From Cryptomeria japonica (Eukaryota; Streptophyta; Pinopsida; Cupressales; Cupressaceae), in contig NC_081415.1 of the NCBI RefSeq assembly GCF_030272615.1, positions 266,543,425-266,607,424 of the forward strand: 64,000 bases of DNA, written 5' to 3'. The notes under the pieces were generated by a model. The model saw only the letters and a program-made list of their open reading frames with translations, had not been told where the DNA came from and searched no databases. The number at the start of each line of letters is the position of its first letter. Within the stretch, counting starts at the first letter, position 1. A program made the position numbers and the translations under genes. Positions 33,355-44,845 of the stretch are shown here, piece by piece.

Positions 33355-34560
33355 ATGGTAGTGTTAGATCATAAAAAAGTAAAAACAAAGGACGTATCTG
33401 ATGGTGAAAACCTCTTTGAGGTGCCTGAGGATGAGAGACTTGACACTCTTCCTGAACATTATCAAGAAAGATCACTAATTTTGATTGAGCCAACTCAATC
33501 AATAAATATCGACACTGAAGCAACAACAAGAACCATACATTTGGCAGAATCACTAACATAACAAGAAAGACCCGACTTCATCAAATTATTTAAGGAAAAG
33601 AAAATCAAATTTTCTTGGTCTTATGCATATATGCCGAGGGTAGATCCCGATCTCATTATGCATCAATTATCAATCAGTTCAGGAGCTAAGCTTTTTAAAT
33701 AAAAACTCATAAAGATGAATCCACATGTTGCATTGCTAGTGAAAGTTGAACTAAAGAAACTAATAGATGTCGGTTTTATTTGACCTATAGACTATGCAGA
33801 ATGAACTTTCAACATTGTACCAGTCTCAAAGTCAGACAAAATCATTTGAATGTACACCAACTTTAGAGACCTCAACAAGGGTTGTCCGAAAGATGAATTT
33901 CCTCTACCAAGCATCAACACAATTGTAGATCTCACGACAAGACACACAATGCTATAAATCATGGATGGTTTCTTAGGTTACAACCAAATAAAGATAACTC
34001 CAGAGGATTAGGATAAAATGGCCTTCACATGTCCATGGGGTACATACTACTAGAACATGCCTTTTGGTTTGAAAAATGTTGGTGTGACCTATCAAAGAGC
34101 AATGCCAACAATCTTCCATGACATGATGCATAATTTTATGGAGAATTATGTAGATGAATTTCTAGCCAAATCATTCACAAGAGAAGAATACCTGGATATT
34201 CATGACAAAATCTTTCAGAGACTAGAGCAATTCAATGTCAGAGTAAACCCTAAAAAGTGTGTTTTAGGGGTCACATCCAGAAATCTCTTAGGTTACATTG
34301 TATTAGAAAAGGGCATTGAGATGGACCCCACAAAGATTAAGGCAATCATGGAAATGCCACCTCCAAGGAACATTAGTCATCTACTATCTCTTCAAGGCAG
34401 GCTACAATTTATCATAAGGTTCATTGCTCAATTGGCGGACAAATGTCTCCCATTCAACCATATAATTCATAAAAATGTACCTTTCAGATGGGAGGACAAG
34501 TGTGCAGAATCATTCCATTAGCTCAAGAAATATCTAATGAATCCACCTATCTTAGTGCCA
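33355..34560 (+). pseudogene. Gypsy reverse transcriptase of element B
   Basis: It begins with the linker LDTLPEHYQERS and the standard RT approach. Then come NFRDLNKGCPKDEFPLPSI (about 33860-33915), KITPEDQDKMAF-like sequence, MPFGLKNVGVTYQRAM (about 34057), and the active site YVDEFLAKS (about 34147), where the usual second Asp of YVDD is Glu. The thumb/connection PPRNISHLLSLQGRLQFI follows. Stops lie at about 33700, 33780, 33800, 33850, 33955, 34010 and 34050, so the enzyme is dead. Motif wording places it in the chromovirus-unlike, Tat/Athila-type branch. Confidence 0.93.
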
Positions 34561-35420
34561 CCAATAGCAGGCAAGCCACTCATTCTCTACATATTAGTAA
34601 TACAAGTGTCACTAGAGGAATTAATAGCATAGGAAGACTCAACAAGAAATGAAAGATCCATTTATTACATTAGCAGGACGTTGAATGGATACAAACTCAA
34701 TTACACCTTCATCAAAAAAGCTTGTTTAGCTATGGTGTTTGCTTCCCAAAAGTTGACACTACATGTTAGCTCATACTGTCAAGCTAGTGGCGAAGATCGA
34801 CCCATTAAAATACTTACTTAGCAAACGTTCTCTCATAGGGAGGTTAGCCAAATGGGTCATGAGCCTAAGTTGGACATTTAGTACACAAAACAAAGGGCTA
34901 TCAAAGGATAAGCAATAACAGATCAACTAGCAGAAGCACCACTACCAAACAAATATCGACTACATGTGGAATTTCTAGATATAGATGTGCTCATTGTTAC
35001 ACCAAATCAATGGATCTTATACTTTGATGGGTCCTATACATATCATAGATTAGGTGCTGGCATCTTTTTCATCACTCTAGAAGGACACACAATTCTGAGA
35101 TCCTACAGGTTGATGTTCCCATGCACCAATAATATCACCGAGTACGAAGCTCTAGTAACAGGTATCAAAGTAGCCATGGAGTGGAAAATAACATATATTT
35201 AAAGTCTACGGGGACTCTTAATTAGTTATCAATTAGATCAATAATGTCTATCAGACAATAAACTGATGCCCTACAAATGCATGGTGGATGATTTTAAGAA
35301 ATACTCTGTCCACATCACATTTGAGTAGATTCCAAGGCTAGACAACAGAGTTGCTGATGCAATGGCCACCATTGCCTCATTCCTACAAATTCTAGACAAA
35401 CATAATCATTATGAATTTTT
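34561..35420 (+). pseudogene. Dual RNase H region of element B
   Basis: A degraded gypsy RNase H follows RT (KPLILYILVIQVSLEELI, about 34570, then YYISRTLNG and KACLAMVFASQKL). After a linker comes a second RNase H of the type found in Tat elements: WILYFDGSY (about 35009), GAGIFFITLEGH, and TNNITEYEALVTGIKVAMEW (about 35128). The tail RLDNRVADAMATIAS is the usual end. Carrying two RNase H modules is the marker of the Tat lineage. Stops at 34522, 34630, 34818, 35200, 35245 and elsewhere. Confidence 0.88.
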
Positions 35421-36695
35421 GGTGGAGTAATTGTTTTCCCCCACCTACGATAATTCAAAATCCCAAGTCATTTGTACCCTAAATGGTTCTGATTATCCTC
35501 TATACAGAAATATCTACACCTACCTAAAAGATAATACCCTTCTACTAGACCTATCTCGTAATTAGAATTGCAACTTCATTCGTCAAGCAACCTGTTATAC
35601 CTTAACCACTGATATGCTTTACTGCCAAGGTCTTGATGGTACTCTTCTTTGGTGCCTCGATTGTAATGAATCTAACTTTGCCTTCCATGAGATCCACAAA
35701 GGTATTTGTGGCACACATTCAAGTGGTCCTACTCTTACAAAGAAAGTTCTAAGGATGGGATATTATTGGTCGACAATGGAGAAAGAGTCCTATCAGTTTG
35801 CTAAAAAATGTCCAAAATGTCAAATCCATGGCAATCTTATACATGCACCAACACAAGAGCTGCAACCATTCACCATAGCATGGCCTTTTTGTCAATGGGG
35901 AGTTGGCCTCATAGGAAAGATTCATCCTTACTCATCAAATGGACACAAGTTTATCTTCACAGCTACTGCGTACTTCACAAAGTGGATTGAGGCAGTCCCA
36001 TTGACTACTATTAACGACAAGCAAATATCCTCTTTTATCCTAAAATACCTCATCTATCGGTATGGCATTCCTAGCTCTATTATCACCGATAATGGATGAC
36101 CTTTTAAAAATAAAGATGTAGAAGAAATTTGTAAATGATTTCATATCCAACATCACTTTTCAACACCATATTATCCACAAGGGAATGACCAAGTAGAGGC
36201 CTCAAACAAAACAATCTAGAAGATCCTCAAGAAGACAATGAATGATGATGGTAAAGATTGTTATGTTCAACTCAACCCATCACTTTGGGAATACAAAATA
36301 AGTATCTGCACACCCACATGAGCTACCCCATACTCATTGGTGTATGGATCAAAAGATATCCTACCTATTGAGGTAGAAATTCCATCACTCAAGGTATCAT
36401 TGAAAGGCCTCATTCCCAATGAAGAGTGTCGAGTCAATAGGCAGCAAGAGCTAGAGCTGCTAGATGAACACTGACAATGTGCCTTTGATCATCTCAAGGC
36501 ATATCAATAATGAATGTGCCAAAGCTACAATTACAAGGTCATACCAAGGGTATTCAAAATTGGTGATGTAGTCCTAAAAGAAAATCCTCGAAATCAACAA
36601 GGTCAGGAAAATAAGGGGAAATTGAACCTAACTAGTTGGGACCCTTTGTTATCATATCAACTTATGGATCAGAGGCATATCGACTATCAACTTTA
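35421..36695 (+). pseudogene. Gypsy integrase of element B
   Basis: Zinc-binding N-terminus: HEIHKGICGTHSSG with KCPKCQIHG (about 35809). Catalytic core: the first Asp region reads WGVGLIGKI where WGxD is expected, so that Asp is lost. The second Asp is in IITDNG (about 36083) and the Glu in NDQVEASNK (about 36190). The C-terminal part ATPYSLVYGSKDILPIEVEIP and the GDVVLK module follow to about 36690. Stops interrupt at 36098, 36137, 36217, 36322, 36472 and 36510. Integrase inserts cDNA; this copy could not. Confidence 0.92.
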
Positions 36696-37855
36696 GAGGG
36701 GACATGCTTGATGAGCCAACCAACAACATCCATTTGAAGAAATTCTACACTTGAGTTGTCTAATGCACATATCAAGCAAAAAAGTAAAAAAAATTAAAAA
36801 ATTATCAAAAAAATCATCACTAGGGTGAAAACCTAGTAAACAGGCACCTTGTGGCATAAAAAAAAAAAAAAAATCAAGAAAAATACAAAAAACTGAAAAA
36901 TAAATCAAAAGTGCATTAAAAACAAGTGGTGAAAACCTGACAACATGCGCTATTTGTGATAGAGTAGCTCCTCTATCTGTTAATACCTATATCATATCTT
37001 TGGTTCCATCTGATCTAAGCCCATAGCCATCATAGAACACTTATACATGTAGCGTTATCTTGGACATACTTAGCGTAGTCACTATCCTTGATTATCTGAA
37101 TTAGTTATCTGAATCATATCCCACCATGGCTTGGTGATCAGTGTACATATCCATATCGAAGTAGTATTGATAGCAAGAGGCAAACATCTTGACCTCACTG
37201 GGGGCATTTCACCTTGTAGGTTTAGACATCAGACCAAACACATAGTAAGACAACAAGGATTAGAACAACCAACAGTGAACGTAGCAACATGAGAGCACAA
37301 CCGTCAAGGATAAACATCAAGGACTTGAACTGATTACAACTAAACATAAGATCTATTTGCAAGATGTTTTATTTGATAAGAATACACTTCAGATAGCATG
37401 CATTCTTACTTATGGTTGTTGATTTTTTCTTATCATGTCTCCTAAGAAACTCAAGTATGTCTCAAAGACTAGAGAAGCAAGGAAGGAAAGTGATGTTTTA
37501 ATTGTCTGCTATTTGGGAGTGAATCCTTCAACTATGCAAATTTGTCTTACGACATGATCAGGCAACATATCACTGAGGACATTTTGGATTTGTATTAGAC
37601 TAAGGTTAACTCTTGCCTGTTTTATGCAAGCAACAATCAAGTCATCTTGGTTCAATTATACCTTGACGCTTGTACCGTCTTGCAATATCAAAATCCATGT
37701 TAATTATACTCAGGTCATTATGGTTCAATTATACCATGATGCTTGTATCAACTTTCAACAAATCAAGTCTCAATAATGAAAAAAAGGGAACCACTGGCAA
37801 TTTGATTAAAACAGATGGCAACATTGAGGCCGAGAATGCATATTAATCTTTGCAT
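36696..37855 (+). other. Post-pol spacer of element B
   Basis: After integrase comes an A-rich block (36770-36910, with an A-run at 36858) containing GGTGAAAACCTAGTAAACAGG and a second GGTGAAAACCTG at about 36930. A short direct repeat follows: GGTTCAATTATACCTTGACGCTTGT at about 37649 and GGTTCAATTATACCATGATGCTTGT at about 37720. I see no gene. It is the start of the long 3' region typical of large gypsy elements. Confidence 0.55.
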
Positions 37856-38480
37856 TAGCCACATTATCATTTCAGTCTACATTTAGTTGCATCTTCATGT
37901 GTATTATCATTTTAATGTGCATTTAATTAATCTTTGCATTAGATTGTACTCATTAACATTTTTCATATCATGTTAAAAGTTGCATTAGATCGCATATCAT
38001 TATCATTATCACTTCACATCTCATTTTCAACATACATCTCATATAATCTCATATCATTATTATTATCATTTTCATAATTACATATCATTTTCAAGATACA
38101 TCTCATATCATTATCATTTTCATTTTACATCTCATTTTCAAGATAGATTTCACATCATTATCATATCCTAATCAAAATAAATTAGATGCATCACCATTAT
38201 CATCTCATATCAAAGTACATTCACATGCATGAACATTACCATATCAAATCAACAACATACAAAAAGAACAAACACATGTTAAACACATTCATATATTCAT
38301 CGATTTACATTCATGAATTGTATTTAGTAGCACAATAAAAGACACACATTCATCACATTTAAGCATATCACCTGCAAAACATATAGATCATAACATCACA
38401 TCATCACACACATCACATAGGTAATCACCTACATTATCAAATAAAAAGTCATCCATAACATGTAAAAGAATACCTAGTAT
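37856..38480. repeat. CATATCATTATCATT-type low-complexity array
   Basis: Phrases CATCTCATATCATTATCATT, TTTCAAGATACATCTCATATC and similar recur for about 600 bases. On the minus strand this is the downstream flank of PMD2 and reads ATGATATGAGATG. The PMD3 remnant is likewise followed by a TATGATG-rich array (55790-56260). Confidence 0.75.
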
Positions 38481-38789
38481 CATATCATCATGCATATGTG
38501 TGACCTATGCTGATCCAAAGGAAAATAAAAAATATAAGTCAAGATGAATCATTAGTGAAACAATTCATGTCCAAAGTCCTTGGATATCACATCAATAACA
38601 AAGTACATGAATTAGGAGACATCAACATCTATCAATCGATCAATGTGTATCATATCAAATTAATCAAAATACAACAATGTACATCATGAGGGAATCATCA
38701 AAGATAAAATGATGTATGTATACAATCAATAAAATATATCAAGGGTACATCATCATTATCATGGAGGAGGCTAAGAGTGGCTACCTCAT

Positions 38790-40830
38790 GAATTGGACCA
38801 CTTGGCCCCTACACTTTCACCACCACTAGGAGGATCTCTCCTAGGACCCATCACACTCTCATTACCTCCTCATCTCTGGGAGCCCCCATGCTAAGAACTG
38901 GTAGCATAACTAGGGGCACGTCGATCTGGGGGCATGACCTGAAAGTAAAATCCTATAATATGCAACCTGCTCTATCTGATCAATGAGAATCCTAGTGGTG
39001 TCCCCTATGACACCCTATGCGGCTACCTATTGCAATTTCTGCATTGTCTCCTCTACGCGACCTCACCTCTCTATCTGTGTATCCCTTTTAGCTATCAACT
39101 GTGCCACCTATGCCAATAGCCACGTGATCTGTCCTTGTTCTTGTACTAAATGAGTTTGAAGGTTCTACACTAAGGAATGTAATCCTGATATCTGTGCTTG
39201 CTGGTGGTGTGAGGGCACTATAATCCAAACCGAGGGAGGCCATGGCACCTATGGGACCTGTGCTGCTGGTACCTGTGAGAAGATCGATGGGGGAATATCT
39301 ATCCTCCTCCATCATACCAAAGGATGAAAATCTTCCTCCTCCTCCTCATCAAAGCCCATGCCACCCAATCCTAACCTCCCACCACCCAACTCCTCCGACT
39401 CGGTCTCCTCATCTGATCCATCAACAAAGCTCTCCTCCTCATCCCCACCTCCAACTACTGCCATGGCCTCTGGATGAATAGGCCCTCTGTGACCTAGCAT
39501 CTGTCACCAACCACCACCCCTACCCCTCACCCCTTGATTGCTAGATCCTCCTCCTCCTCTACCATCCCCACCTCAGCCCAACTGTCCTCTTCCTCAGCCT
39601 ACTCCTTGATCTCCCCCGCGACTTCTCCTCCCTCTCTCCACACCTCGATACCCTCAAATTCCTCCATTTCCACCACCATCATCATCATCATAATTAACCT
39701 CCTCTAGTGGTGCTATCGGCTCTCCTTGCCCTATCAATCAAGGGAAATGATGGCTCTTTATATATAGGGCATAATCCTGGTGCATGCCTGCATTAGTCAT
39801 TGTTGGCCTCATATCCCACACAACAAAAGGAAGAGAGTGGAACTTTGCATAAGTTGTGACATAATATAATGGTGGCCCCCACTCTACTCTCTCCTTGTAC
39901 ACTCTCGCGTACAAGGATGTCTCTTGTGGCATCGACTGTGACAGACCAAATTGTTGATATATGCAAGACAAGAGGAACCTCTCTACCACATAGAGCATCT
40001 GCCTAATCAAATATTTGCTTTGTAATAAAATGGAAACCTCTATGGCACCTTAGGCCATGGATCACAATCCAAATACAGGCACCAAACCACTGCATCCATG
40101 TCATGTAATACATGCCTCCAATACTCTAGCTTCCCGAGCATCGACTAAGAAGCTACTTGTCTATACATGTAAAGATATGGGTACCCCACTAGTCGAGATC
40201 TCTGAACAATGGAGCGCGTAATGGCTATATGCTCCCAAGCCCAAATCTGAAGCAATATGCACCCTGCTACTAGACTGGACCCCCGATCATTGCCATATAC
40301 TATCTGGTGCAACTCATGATATAGGTGGGCCAAAAAACATATCCCCCAAGCATAACGAGTCCTCTCTCATACCATTTGTCAAAGTACATGGTCCCATCCA
40401 ACTAACCCATGTGATCTCCTATTAGGAAGGAGGAAACCACCAACCAATCCAGCTATAATTGATGGTAGTGGGCCATATCTCTCCACCATCTCTTGCCAAC
40501 CCACTGAATATCTAGCAATGGGGGGATCACCAAAAATCTCCCACAGTGCATCGATCCCTCCAATCTCATCAAATACTACTAGCTCACTAGTGATTAGAAT
40601 CCAGAGAATCTGATAGACATCCTTAGGAGTGACAGTGATCTCTCCCGTCGGCAAGTGAAATGTGTTATGCCCATTGTGCCATCACTCAGCTAAGGCCATC
40701 AGAAGTGCTCTGTTCTTTTGGTATGAAGGCATAAGAAACAGGTGTATCAATCAACATGCCTCAAGCATTGCTCCATCATCATCTATCAATCGACCTCGCA
40801 GGGAGAGTGTCTTCAGGTATCATTCTCAAA
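38790..40830 (-). pseudogene. Plant mobile domain ORF, copy 2, antisense in element B
   Basis: On the minus strand the reading starts about 40830 (LKTLSLRGRLIDDDG). It continues with WHNGHNTFHLPTGEITVTPK (about 40680-40625), SIIAGLVGGFLLPNRRS (about 40470), LAHLYHELHQIVYGNDRG (about 40330), LLQIWAWEHIAITRS (about 40255) and ERFLLSCIYQQFGLSQSMPQ (about 39980). Then come YKERVEWGPPLYY and a glycine/arginine-rich part (about 39680-39500), an acidic part EEESFVDGSDEETESEE (about 39430), and a tail to about 38800. A TGA at about 40676 and shifts near 40360, 40080, 39700 and 39310 break it. Order and motifs are those of PMD proteins with a low-complexity C-terminus. It lies between integrase and the 3' LTR, opposite to the element, exactly as PMD1 in A'. 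Confidence 0.87.
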
Positions 40831-41029
40831 GATGGATAACACCTAGGTCTACCTATATCAACATGTGAGTACCATATCAGCTTCACCTATTCTAAGCAAT
40901 CAAGCATCAACTCTCAATCATAAAGGGGCACCTATCAAAGTGACGAAAATGGTATCACACAAAGAGTTCCAAATCAGACACTCTTGACAACTTAGTGGAT
41001 TCAACTTAACTTATCTATCAAAATCCAAA

Positions 41030-41560
41030 ATCAAGTCTCATATCAAAATGAAGAATCATATCGAAATCAAATTCTCATATTGAAATCAAGAATCATATCT
41101 TAATCCAAGTCTCATATTGAAATCAAGAATCATATCAAAATCAAGTCTCATATCAAAATAAAGTCTCATATCAAAATCAAGAATCATATCAAAATCAAGT
41201 ATCATATCACAATCAATTGAATCAATTAATTTGACTCATATCAACCTTTGACCCATATCGACAAGTTGGACCCATATCGACCTTTGACCCATATTGACAA
41301 GTTTGACTCATATCGACCTTTGACCCATATCAACAATTAAGTTTGACCCATATCGACTCAATTTGACCCATATCAACAATCAGTTTGACTCATATCAATC
41401 TATTGACCCATATGGACGCTTGACTCATATCAACAATCAGGATCCATACCATTGAGACCCATATCGAATTTGAACCGTATCGGCCCGACTCATATTGAAC
41501 AACAACTCATATTGACCCTATATTGACTTTTTGATATCTCGCATCTCAATGGACACAATC
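41030..41560. repeat. CATATCAAAATCAAG and GACCCATATCGAC arrays
   Basis: First CTCATATCAAAATCAAGAAT-type units of about 20-25 bp (41030-41220), then GACCCATATCGACCTTT-type units of about 18-25 bp (41225-41530). They occupy the same place relative to the PMD ORF and the LTR as the array at 6770-7300. Confidence 0.87.
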
Positions 41561-41659
41561 GACGCATATCAACACATCGAAAAGATTCAAAACATCCTAG
41601 CGAAACCAAACATCTAATTTGAACATGTCAAAAATTTCAAAGTTTTCAAAAAACTTAAC

Positions 41660-41805
41660 ACTGTTGCAAATGTGCTAGAATAGTCGACAAATGCATTGTA
41701 CGACTTAACAAATGCACTAACTTAATTGACAAATGCACTACAAGAAAAATCAAATGCGCTATGTCATATGAAAAATGTGCTTTAAAATAGGACAAATGCG
41801 CTAAA
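41660..41805. repeat. GCGCTA spaced-motif array 4
   Basis: Seven copies of AAATGCRCTA-like units, two with exact GCGCTA, spaced about 18-24 bases on the plus strand. Several are preceded by GACA. The motif is in sense with element B and lies in its 3' region. Confidence 0.82.
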
Positions 41806-42508
41806 ACATTAAAAAAATAAAAAATAGAAAAAGTCCTTCCATACGAGCAAAAATTGAAAAAATCTAGCTAAAAATTCACACAAGAGGGTTAGAAACTCGA
41901 ACTTACTAGTGGGCTGTACTCTGCTAGTTTCTAGTAGTGCCAAAATCACTTGAATCGATGTCTGTGATAAGGGGGCTCCATTTATTCTCTCCTCTCCAAG
42001 CTTCACTCTACAAATGCCAAGTGCACAAATGGGGAGGAAATGGGCCCCTTGAGGGTTTATATAGCCCATGCTGACGCAGGAAACTGTGGTGCCTTGGTGG
42101 ATGTGTGAGGCATGTACACGGTATGCCCACATCATCTCTTCACCATTTTTCACTATTCCTTTTAATAAAACTTATCGACAGATAAATATAAAAAAAATAA
42201 ATTCAAAAAATAAAAAAATAAAAAAATTCAAAAAATTTAAAATCATCCAAAAATTTCAAAAATTGTCATGCATCGCAACACTTCCCCAAAAATCATAATT
42301 TTTTTCAATCTATCTCTTGAGGGGGAATATCGACATCAATTTCATATCAGGCTCATATCGACACCAGCTTCATATCGACTTTTCATATCGAATCAATTTT
42401 TCATATTCAGGGCTTCATATTGACAATTTTGACGACAACACCATATCGAGAATTATGGTGACATATCAAGCATTTTTATTTGAATCAACATGTGCTCACA
42501 TGTTGCTT
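41806..42508 (+). other. 3' untranslated region of element B
   Basis: Contains an A-rich part (42180-42270) and a second CATATCGA array at 42325-42470 (units such as TTCATATCGACATC). There is no coding content. An ATG-rich frame on the minus strand near 42150 has no recognisable product. Confidence 0.6.
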
Positions 42509-42523
42509 CAAAGAGGGTTAAAA
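42509..42523 (+). promoter_or_regulatory. Polypurine tract of element B
   Basis: CAAAGAGGGTTAAAA directly precedes the LTR start TGTAGACACC. The preceding CAACATGTGCTCACATGTTG is palindromic and also occurs, altered, next to the A' tract. Confidence 0.8.
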
Positions 42524-43957
42524 TGTAGACACCTAAAACTTGCACAACTAAATATATGAATTTTATTCATTTAATCATCATTTATTCATCTATTAATTAG
42601 ACTAGGGTTTGATTAATATCCCTATTCTTCCAATCAGCCTATTAATCAAATTAAAAATTTGATTAAAATCATTTTCTTTTAGCCTAATATTTTATTTAAA
42701 CTAAGGTTTGATTAAGTACCCTCTAGCCATTTAATTGAATAAATCTTATTTATTTAATTAAAACCCCTTTTCCCTTTTAATTGAAGTTACATTTGATTAA
42801 AATCCCTTTGCATTTAAATAAATCAATAGTTATTTGTGAATAGTCCCCTCACTTGCAAAATCCTACAAATGCAAGTTGCATCCCTTTTGGCTAAAATAAA
42901 TCTTTTATTTTATCTAAAAATACCTATTTTCCTCCATTTGCATTCTCCTACATTTTCTATTAGCATGCTAATATTCTTCTAGAACCCCTCTAACCCCTAA
43001 TTAATTAGCCTAAATTATTCTAATCTTGTCATATCCCTAAAATTGGGGGAGTCACTTCTCCAAATTTGGGGAAAGTCTTCAAAATGTGTTGAAGAGTCTA
43101 CCTTCTTCAATGAGTTAACTTGTTGAGTCTTCCAAACTTGTAAGGATCTAAATTTCAACAAGTTAACCTCCAAAGTCTTCAAATAGCATTTAATGTCTCT
43201 TACGAGGCATCATCCTAGCCCATGATGGTTGTCCCTTTGGCCATCCCTTAACTTTGCATAAAAGTTTACCTCTTGGACAATAGCATGCTCCCTTGGATAA
43301 TGGCATTATCCAATGATGTCATCCCTTGAGGTTATCCCTAATGCTTACTTAGCATCTAATCCTTTCTTAACATCCTCTCAAGCCATCTCAAGGTGCCATT
43401 TGTCAACTTGGGATTGTATTAAATCCCCCTCATGGATTGATAACTTTCAATCCTAGCCCTTGTTAAGATTGCTCAATCTTGGCCATCTATTTATCTATTT
43501 TCTCTGTAAATAGAGCCCATTTCTTCAATCTAAGGATCCATCATCTTTTGCATCCATATTATAGTTATTTTGTTGTGCAGGTTATCAAGGAGCTCCAATT
43601 GTTCACTCTCAAGCATCTAGGCTATCCTAATTGCATCATAGTTTAGATTATATCAAGCTTAATTTCATATCAATTCCATAGCATTCTCATATCTCATCTT
43701 CATCTTATCTTAACTACATCACTTAATATTTCAATTTCGAAATACACCTCCATCTTGCATATCAAATCAATAGTTTTTCATCTAATCACTAGGATCTTAG
43801 CTACATCCATTTTGATCCTAGATCATTCTTCAACCTCGTTCTTTAGGTTGTCATCTAAAAGATCAAGTGCTCTTCCAAGTGAGGGCCACCTTGAATCTTG
43901 AAGATCCTTGGAGATAGAGGACCATGAGATGATTTTGAGAAATTTGATTTGATGAAC
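42524..43957 (+). mobile_element. 3' LTR of gypsy element B, about 1.43 kb
   Basis: It starts TGTAGACACCTAAAACTTGC and has U3 homology to the LTRs at 4098-5568 and 8020-8617. A TATA-like CTGTAAATAGAGCCC at about 43502 is followed by an R-U5 different from that of element A but shared with 8618-8789 and 15625-16039. The end is placed at GATTTGATGAACA, just before the point where the homologues diverge (GTTTTC), and could be off by about 10 bases. Confidence 0.78.
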
Positions 43958-44019
43958 ATGTTTTCTTCATTTAGATTTCTTGATATAATGTTTCATGGGT
44001 GCATTTGATGTTTTCTTGT

Positions 44020-44840
44020 TGTCTTGAAGGCCTTCAACAAATCAGGTGCATAGATGGCATTAATATAATGATATGGAAGCCATAATTAGAATGTGAGGAT
44101 TGGGAGGATGATAATGCAAAGCTACCATTTTTCTTCTACACTTGGTGTTTGATTGGGTGTACTTAATTTATCAAGTGTCATTTACTAGGTAGAGTCTTGA
44201 GATAGTTTGGCTGAGTGCAGGGTCAACCACATGGTACTATCAAGTTTGCACAAACATGCAAAGAGATGCTTCACTGGGGTCCTACATTATCATATGATCT
44301 AGTTGTTATAGATTTTCAGGTCTTGATTCCCGCACAATGGTAAATGCATAAGGATGCTGTAGATGTAGTCATGATGCCTGATTTTGAGTATTGGTTTACA
44401 ACACACCCCTTTCCATGATTGATAGGATAAGGAGAGATGCACCCAAGTCTACACGAGGACATAGAGGGAGAGGGACACCAATATAGGAGATAGATTTGAA
44501 GGAGAGGAGGATGTGGAGGTAGGGGGAGAGGTGATGGGTAGGGAGGATATGGAGGGGGAGGAGGACCAACACTGATAATAGTTTCATCATTACCTTCTAG
44601 GGTTCTGAGAGGGAGAGGTTGATGACCCCAACCAAGTATTCAACCACATATATAGGCTCAAGGTGAGGTCCATAGGCACAAATAGGAGGGAATGGATAGG
44701 TAGTAGCCCTGTAGGAACATATTCAAGCTAGAGATGGATGGATTGGGATGCTACAAGGTTTTCTTTCTACTCGAGAGGTAGAGGTAGCCTTTTTGAGGCA
44801 ACTGGTGTAGGACTCAACTAGGGAGAGGGATGTGGCCATA
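44020..44840 (+). pseudogene. Plant mobile domain gene remnant, copy 3, 5' part
   Basis: Readings in one main frame give NIMIWKP, EDWEDDNAKLPFFFYTWCLI, GRVLR (stop) FG (stop) VQGQPHGTIKFAQTCKEM, LHWGPTLSYDLVVIDFQVL (to about 44335) and PDFEYWFTTHPFP (to about 44417). The order (LP...tR.LIG, RVxRQFG, then a W-rich segment) matches the C-terminal half of PMD proteins, and HWGP...EYW resembles EWGP in PMD2. A glycine-rich tract (44480-44570) and a charged coiled-coil-like part (TREVEVAFLRQLV, about 44763) follow. The gene stops at the target-site duplication of element D and resumes at 55327. The N-terminal half of the domain is not visible. Many stops; clearly inactive. Confidence 0.68.
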
Positions 44841-44845
44841 CAATG
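44841..44845. repeat. Target-site duplication CAATG (left), element D
   Basis: CAATG precedes the outer LTR end here and recurs exactly after the other LTR at 55322-55326. Confidence 0.9.

Noticed and set aside
39242-39481. Proline-rich plus-strand frame
   Set aside because: It is the complement of the glycine/acidic low-complexity tail of PMD2.
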